NCBI GenBank assembly: GCA_011043375.1
Contig: DQYP01000064.1
Location: forward strand, 1 to 20,479
From: Thermotogaceae bacterium
GTDB lineage: Bacteria; Thermotogota; Thermotogae; B21-G9; HyVt-16
Length of the DNA: 20,479 nt
Direction of reading: 5' to 3'
A program made the position numbers and the translations under genes. A model generated the notes under the pieces. That model made no database searches. It worked only from the letters and a program-made list of their open reading frames with translations, and was not told the DNA's origin. This document shows positions 16,389 to 20,479 of the stretch, in pieces; the first letter of the stretch is position 1, and every line of letters begins with the position of its first letter.

Positions 16389-16667
16389 GGTGCGCCACAC
16401 ACCTATCTTCGATGCTTTATTGTGGGACGCTTGTTGGACAGTTAGCTCCGGCAGAGCTCCCCCACGGCACTCGAAATGACTCGCTTATGGCTGCTCCCTT
16501 CCGGGCCTGACCAGGTTCACGAGCTTTCGATGCGTGGGACTCTACCATCGACACCACTTATCCACAGCATTTCCCACAATGAAAGCACCTCCGATAGGAC
16601 TTCAGCCCCGCATATAGCGGTTTTCGGGTTCAGGGGACCGCTAACCCCCCGCTTAGTGTGGCGCACC
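16389..16667 (-). ncRNA. ffs: Signal recognition particle RNA (long bacterial type with Alu domain)
   Basis: SRP RNA binds Ffh and targets nascent membrane proteins. On the - strand domain IV is unmistakable: GGTCAGGCCCGGAAGGGAGC with the GGAA tetraloop at 16502-16499. Upstream GGGTTAGCGGTCCCCTGAAC (near 16648) is the Alu-domain 5' part. The ends pair perfectly over 12 bp: GGTGCGCCACAC (16667-16656) with GTGTGGCGCACC (16400-16389). An internal helix pairs TGCTTTCATTGTGGGA (16587-16572) with TCCCACAATAAAGCA (16427-16413) with a single bulge. Length is about 279 nt, and it is clearly richer in G+C than its surroundings, as expected in a thermophile. Its 5' strand overlaps the stop and last four codons of the upstream GH57 gene. 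Exact mature ends are inferred from the terminal helix. Confidence 0.96.
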
Positions 16668-18647
16668 GAAACTCTTCTGTATATCTTTAAATTTCAAAGT
16701 CAGCTTGAACTCAAACATTTTATCTTCTTGAAGCTCAAACTTAACGTTGGGAACTACACACAGAGATTGAAAAATTTTCTCGGGGCCAACCTCGGAATAT
16801 GATATTGTATATATTGGAAAAGACCACAGATTCATTTCTCGATCAAGTATAATATCAACCTTTAAATCTTCGATTTCATCGAATATTTCAACTTCATTTG
16901 CTTGAATTTCTTTTACTTCACATGGCTCAAATTTTTCGCTGGCGATCTTTATGTATCTACCATTTTTGTCCGATAATAGAGAAAAATTCAGTTCACATCC
17001 ATACCACAGACTTAACTTCTCCCGTGAAGTATTCAAAATCTTATAGTCGATTTTAATAATATCTCGAGAGACTTCGATTGACTTTGTTATTTTCAAACCT
17101 AACCATTTTTCTCCAAACCAAACATGTCCTTCTCGGAACAACGTAATTATTTTATCACCAGATACCTCATATTCAAAGGGTTGGTTTACAAAATCCCCCA
17201 ATTCTTCGTACTTGACTTTCGAAAAGTTTTCAAGAGAAGTATCATCACCAAAGAAGTGATCTATTAGGGAGAACCTCTCATACCAATCAAAGGCAAGCTC
17301 AACACTATCACGTAGCTTGTCGTGATATGGTTCATAATGTCTTGCTATGGTATTCAAGAGATTGAGTTTTTTATCCTTTAAATCAAGTTCGAAGATTCTA
17401 CCACCGTAATCTGGATCAACATACAAATTCAATTTTTGGTTTGAAAAGAGTATTTCATCAGTTCCATCACAATCGAAATCTAAAATATCTATTTCCTCGC
17501 CATTGGATCTATGAAGTTCATTTTCAGCGATCATTATATTTTCATATACAGCTTTTCGCAAATGTGGCAGATAAATTCCGCCGAACAATCCGTGCCAAAA
17601 AGCATCATTAGCCTGCGATTTTAAATAGGAATCTAACACTTGTCTATTTTGTTCTCTTATTTCTCTAAATTTTTCTCTAAATTTCGATCTCACATATAAT
17701 ATTTTCTTGTGCATAAGGTTCGCTTCTGGATATTTCAAAAGAAAGTTTCTCCAATTTCCTACATATCTAGTTTCCACTTTTTTCCCTTTTTCTAACATAC
17801 TCCTGAGCTTGGAAGGTAAACTCCATTCCAACATTTCACTATACGAAGAAGAAGGTATATATACTCTTCCTGAAGGTCTAAATTTTTCAAAGAACTCTGA
17901 GAAAGTCAGAGTTTCAAGCCACTCACTTTTGGAGATTAACTCCATAAATTTTTCGAGCCACCCGTTTTTGTAAACATGTTCAAAAGTTCCAGGCCATATT
18001 CCAAATTTTTCACCATCATCGAAGAAAGTGAAAAACTTTCTTACATCATGTTTTATGTACTCAATGATTCTTTCGTGTGTATCGAATGGCATCATATATC
18101 TCAATTCTCTGTTTATAGGAAATATAGCAATTGTATAACCTTCATATTCACTGATATAGTAACCTTCCAATTTGCTCCTTTCAATCCCAGAAAGCTCAAA
18201 ATGTGAGTCATCAAGGGGAAGATAACTCATACCTGTCAAATTCAAGGTTTTAACTAATTCTTGTTCCCATACTCTTTCGGCCAACCAAAGCCCTTTTGGA
18301 ACGGCTCCAAATATTTCCATCACTTTGTTTTTCAACTTTTCAATTTGGATAATCCTATCTTCTTGAGGAAATATAGGAAGTATTGGTTCATAAAAACCAC
18401 CAGCGAACACTTCTATTCTATTGTCTTTGACCAATTCTGATATTTCTTCTAAATATTTTCGATGTTTTTTTTGTAACCATTCAAGTAACCAGCCACTGAA
18501 ATGTATATTGATCTTTATCTTTGGATATTTCTTTATAACATCAATGAAAGGTTTATAACAACTCTCAAATGCATGCTCTAAAACGTAATCAAAATTTCCG
18601 GCTGGTTGATGATTATGAACACCTAACATCAAGTATTTTTTTTCCAT
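16653..18647 (-). CDS. GH57 4-alpha-glucanotransferase / alpha-amylase
   Basis: A cytoplasmic GH57 enzyme of 664 aa, the length of Thermococcus litoralis 4-alpha-glucanotransferase and Dictyoglomus AmyA. The five family motifs are visible: HNHQPAGNF (11-19), GGFYEPILP (83-91), the nucleophile E124 in GLWLAERVWEQE, and the acid/base D210/D211 in FFDDGEKFGIWPGT (208-221), with the DAFWHGLFGGIYLPHLR region further on. The C-terminal third (from about 400) is the beta-rich DUF1926-type domain. There is no signal peptide. It probably rearranges maltodextrins. ATG 18647 follows GGGGG and lies 18 bp after rng. The last codons (GAPH plus stop) are also the start of the SRP RNA. Transferase versus hydrolase cannot be settled by sequence alone. 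Confidence 0.93.
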   Translation of the reverse strand: MEKKYLMLGVHNHQPAGNFDYVLEHAFESCYKPFIDVIKKYPKIKINIHFSGWLLEWLQKKHRKYLEEISELVKDNRIEVFAGGFYEPILPIFPQEDRIIQIEKLKNKVMEIFGAVPKGLWLAERVWEQELVKTLNLTGMSYLPLDDSHFELSGIERSKLEGYYISEYEGYTIAIFPINRELRYMMPFDTHERIIEYIKHDVRKFFTFFDDGEKFGIWPGTFEHVYKNGWLEKFMELISKSEWLETLTFSEFFEKFRPSGRVYIPSSSYSEMLEWSLPSKLRSMLEKGKKVETRYVGNWRNFLLKYPEANLMHKKILYVRSKFREKFREIREQNRQVLDSYLKSQANDAFWHGLFGGIYLPHLRKAVYENIMIAENELHRSNGEEIDILDFDCDGTDEILFSNQKLNLYVDPDYGGRIFELDLKDKKLNLLNTIARHYEPYHDKLRDSVELAFDWYERFSLIDHFFGDDTSLENFSKVKYEELGDFVNQPFEYEVSGDKIITLFREGHVWFGEKWLGLKITKSIEVSRDIIKIDYKILNTSREKLSLWYGCELNFSLLSDKNGRYIKIASEKFEPCEVKEIQANEVEIFDEIEDLKVDIILDREMNLWSFPIYTISYSEVGPEKIFQSLCVVPNVKFELQEDKMFEFKLTLKFKDIQKSFGAPH

Positions 18648-18665
18648 CTATACCCCCAAAATTCA

Positions 18666-20102
18666 TTACTTTTTTTTGATGTTTATATTATAACTGTTCG
18701 GATCATACCAATCAAACTTGTAATCAAACTCGACTCCTTTGAATTTATTTCTTATGAATTTTCTTCTCTCTCCATTCATATATCCAGAAAGACTCCTATG
18801 AAGATTTAAGATCACCTTTTTTGGTTTTTCTGTGTGATAAAGATTGCTTAAATCATTTACCATACGATTTATCAATCGTTTTGGTGAGATAACAAAGCCC
18901 CTTCCATCGCAAATGGGGCATTTGCTGAAAAGAGAGTTTTTGAGTGGCGGTGAAGTTCTCTTTCTAGTCATTTCTAAAAGTCCGAGTTTTGTGAATCCAA
19001 TAACAGCTGTTTTCCCTTTGTCTTTTCTTAGTTCTTCTTTGAATGTTTCCAAAACCAATTTCTTATCTTGCTCTTTGGACATATCGATGAAATCTATAAG
19101 TACTATCCCACTTATGTTTCTCAACCTCAACTGCCGAGAGATTTCTTTGGAAGCTTCCAAATTTGTTTTCAAACTCATCTCACGAAAACCGTTCCCAGAT
19201 ATATTACTTCCCGAATTCACATCTATAATCGTTAAAGCCTCAGTGGAATCTATTACTATGCTTCCGCCACAATCAAGATCTACAACTCTTCTGAGTGCTC
19301 TCTCAAGCTTTTGATTGATATTGAACAGTTTTATGGGATCTTCCTCTATTAATTTTACTATGTTTTTCCTTGCCTCAAATTTTTTTAGGATGACTTCAAG
19401 TCTGTTTTTGATTTCTACATCGTTTGTTATTATTTCAGTTACCTTTTCATCATATCTTTCTCTTATAACATATTCAAGAACATCAGGTTCTTTATAAAGT
19501 TCCTTGGGTTTTCGAGAACGTTTGTACTTTTTTTCGATTTCTTTCCACAATGTTTTTAGGTCTTCCAACTCTGAAGCCAAGATTTCAACCTCTATACCTT
19601 GAGATACCGTTCTGACGATAACTCCCTCGTTTTTGGATATTAGTGGATCCACGATATTATGGAGACGTTTCCTTTCGTCAAGATCCAATATTTTCTTTGA
19701 AACCCCAATCGTTCCATGGGCAAAAGGCATATATACTAAGTATCTACCAGGTATCCCAATATTCATGGTAAGCTGAGCACCTTTTGAACCTATAGGATCT
19801 TTTTTCACCTGGACTAAAACTTTTTGGCCTACTTGTAAGTCTTTGGAACTTTTTTTATTTGGTAAAACAATATCTTTACTTCTCAAAAAGCCGTTTTTTC
19901 CCTTTCCTATATTTACGAACACTGCTTCAAGATTAGGTACAATGTTCTCGATTCTCCCAAGGTAAATATTTCCTGTTAGTCTTTCCATATGTTCGAAATG
20001 TATTTCAACAAGTTTACCATTTTCAAGGATTGCCACTACCAATTCTCCATCCATATTTCCGAATAACATTTGTTTCTTTTTTATCAAATCAATAGGAACC
20101 AC
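18666..20102 (-). CDS. rng: Ribonuclease G/E family endoribonuclease
   Basis: An RNase E/G-type single-strand endoribonuclease for rRNA and mRNA processing, 478 aa, so it is RNase G-like without the long degradosome-scaffold tail of RNase E. An S1 domain spans about 40-120 (GNIYLGRIENIVPNLEAVFV, then KNGFLRSKDI and PIGSKGAQLT). The catalytic magnesium aspartates D294 (IIDVNSGS) and D337 (LIDFIDM) are 43 residues apart, as in E. coli RNase E. The zinc-link CPICDGRG has C395 and C398. The start is a GTG at 20102 with AAGGAAGG just upstream at tight spacing; a later start (ATG for residue 12) is possible but would have a weak site. Confidence 0.94.
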   Translation of the reverse strand: MVPIDLIKKKQMLFGNMDGELVVAILENGKLVEIHFEHMERLTGNIYLGRIENIVPNLEAVFVNIGKGKNGFLRSKDIVLPNKKSSKDLQVGQKVLVQVKKDPIGSKGAQLTMNIGIPGRYLVYMPFAHGTIGVSKKILDLDERKRLHNIVDPLISKNEGVIVRTVSQGIEVEILASELEDLKTLWKEIEKKYKRSRKPKELYKEPDVLEYVIRERYDEKVTEIITNDVEIKNRLEVILKKFEARKNIVKLIEEDPIKLFNINQKLERALRRVVDLDCGGSIVIDSTEALTIIDVNSGSNISGNGFREMSLKTNLEASKEISRQLRLRNISGIVLIDFIDMSKEQDKKLVLETFKEELRKDKGKTAVIGFTKLGLLEMTRKRTSPPLKNSLFSKCPICDGRGFVISPKRLINRMVNDLSNLYHTEKPKKVILNLHRSLSGYMNGERRKFIRNKFKGVEFDYKFDWYDPNSYNINIKKK

Positions 20103-20114
20103 CCTTCCTTTTAG

Positions 20115-20219
20115 TTTGATTCTGTTAACTAAAAGTATTGAAATCTATCAAAAACCTCATTATTCCTTAAATAGGGGACACCCCCCTAACACTTTGATTC
20201 TATTAACTAAGAGTATTGA
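20115..20219. repeat. Duplicated 27-bp element (20115-20141 and 20193-20219)
   Basis: The two copies match at 25 of 27 positions and begin 78 bp apart. Each has the form TTTGATTCTRTTAACTAARA followed by GTATTGA. The second copy is preceded by the small G/C hairpin AGGGGACACCCC (from 20173). The function is unknown. The copies may flank an element or be a duplicated regulatory site upstream of rng. Confidence 0.75.
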
Positions 20220-20270
20220 TATAAGAAACTTATTGCTTGTTAAAATAAGATTCCTCGTCACTATCGTTCC

Positions 20271-20384
20271 TCGGAATGACAAAAACAAGGGAAATATCCT
20301 CGGAATGATAAAAACAAAAAAAGTCATCGGAACGGTAAAAACAGAAAAGATGCCATTGGAATGACAAAAACAAAAAATGTCATC
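20271..20384. repeat. Four tandem degenerate 27-29 bp units
   Basis: Units begin at 20271, 20300, 20327 and 20356, each starting TYGGAAYGRYAAAAACARRR or close to it and differing mainly at the 3' end. A further diverged unit starts at 20447. GGAATGACA (20358-20366) in the last unit can pair with TGTCATCC (20378-20385) around an A-rich loop. The composition is unlike the coding DNA beside it. Confidence 0.75.
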
Positions 20385-20400
20385 CCGAACTCTTTCCCTT

Positions 20401-20457
20401 TGTCATCCTGAGCGTAAGCGAAGGATCTTTCGTTGCTAACGCTCCATCGGAATGACA
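20401..20457. repeat. MITE-like palindromic repeat
   Basis: The ends TGTCATCC (20401-20408) and GGAATGACA (20449-20457) are inverted. Inside, AGCGTAAGCGAA (20411-20422) faces TTCGTTGCTAACGCT (20429-20443), so the whole 57 bp folds into an imperfect hairpin. The motif TGTCATCCTGAGCG...GAAGGATC resembles short dispersed intergenic palindromes found in many bacterial genomes. No transposase is present. Confidence 0.7.
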
Positions 20458-20479
20458 ACAAGAAAAGTACATCCCCGAA

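Larger units (their letters stand above)
20103..20479. other. Intergenic region upstream of rng, repeat-rich, no gene recognised
   Basis: The 377 bases to the window edge contain no protein gene I can support. An 82-codon frame on the + strand (20116-20364) runs through the repeats and has no Shine-Dalgarno site or recognisable content. The region holds two copies of a 27-bp element, four tandem degenerate repeat units and a palindrome. A promoter for rng is expected here on the - strand, but I find no convincing hexamer pair; TTGATA followed 17 bases later by TTAACA, just upstream of rng, is only a weak candidate. Confidence 0.7.

Noticed and set aside
16667..16740. A promoter for ffs inside the glucanotransferase gene
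   Set aside because: TATACA lies about 10 bases before the RNA, but no -35 hexamer at proper spacing was found (CTGACT is 14 bases upstream), so I do not call it.
16476..16802. A 108-codon + strand frame covering the SRP RNA
   Set aside because: It is antisense to a structured RNA and to the end of the GH57 gene, with no start signal; an accident of G+C-rich RNA sequence.
20125..20160. An 11-codon frame on the - strand (MRFLIDFNTFS) just upstream of rng, possible leader peptide
   Set aside because: The ribosome site is weak and too close, and half the frame is the duplicated 27-bp element; chance is a better explanation.
20116..20364. An 82-codon + strand frame across the repeats
   Set aside because: It has no Shine-Dalgarno site, reads through degenerate repeats and has no recognisable domain.

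Overview
The window looks like chromosomal DNA of a thermophilic member of the Thermotogota (Thermotoga/Pseudothermotoga-like). The genome is AT-rich, genes are packed with overlapping ends, and Shine-Dalgarno sites are strong (AGGAGG type) with frequent TTG starts. The four-subunit pyruvate:ferredoxin oxidoreductase has gene order gamma-delta-alpha-beta and matches remembered Thermotoga maritima sequence closely. A GH57 enzyme of the T. maritima AmyC type and an Alu-domain-containing SRP RNA also fit. The assignment rests on recognition, not on a search.

Left part, + strand (1-5233): a histidine biosynthesis operon, hisD (5' end outside the window), hisC, hisB, hisH, hisA, hisF and a fused hisI-hisE. 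Genes overlap by 4-22 bp or are 6 bp apart, so translation is probably coupled. After a 162-bp AT-rich gap with an imperfect inverted repeat and a TTGACA/TAAAAT promoter comes a five-gene dipeptide/oligopeptide (Dpp/Opp) ABC importer (5396-10917): a secreted binding protein, two permeases and two ATPases. In Thermotogales such transporters often carry oligosaccharides, so the substrate is open.

Right part, - strand (20102 down to 10952): all genes point left. Order of transcription is RNase G (rng), a 664-aa GH57 4-alpha-glucanotransferase/amylase, the SRP RNA (ffs), an LptB-like ABC ATPase, a 525-aa GH57 AmyC/branching-enzyme-like protein, then porC-porD-porA-porB. The two transcription units converge on one perfect 10-bp hairpin at 10929-10951 that abuts the porB stop codon.

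The most unusual place is 16350-16670. The SRP RNA occupies the whole gap between two protein genes. Its 5' strand overlaps the last codons of the glucanotransferase gene, and a T-run after its 3' end precedes the lptB ribosome binding site. The right edge (20103-20479) has no convincing gene and carries degenerate 27-29 bp tandem repeats, a duplicated 27-bp element and a MITE-like palindrome. No CRISPR array, transposase, tRNA or rRNA was seen, and I found no clear candidate for a wholly new system; the notable points are arrangement and regulatory structure.
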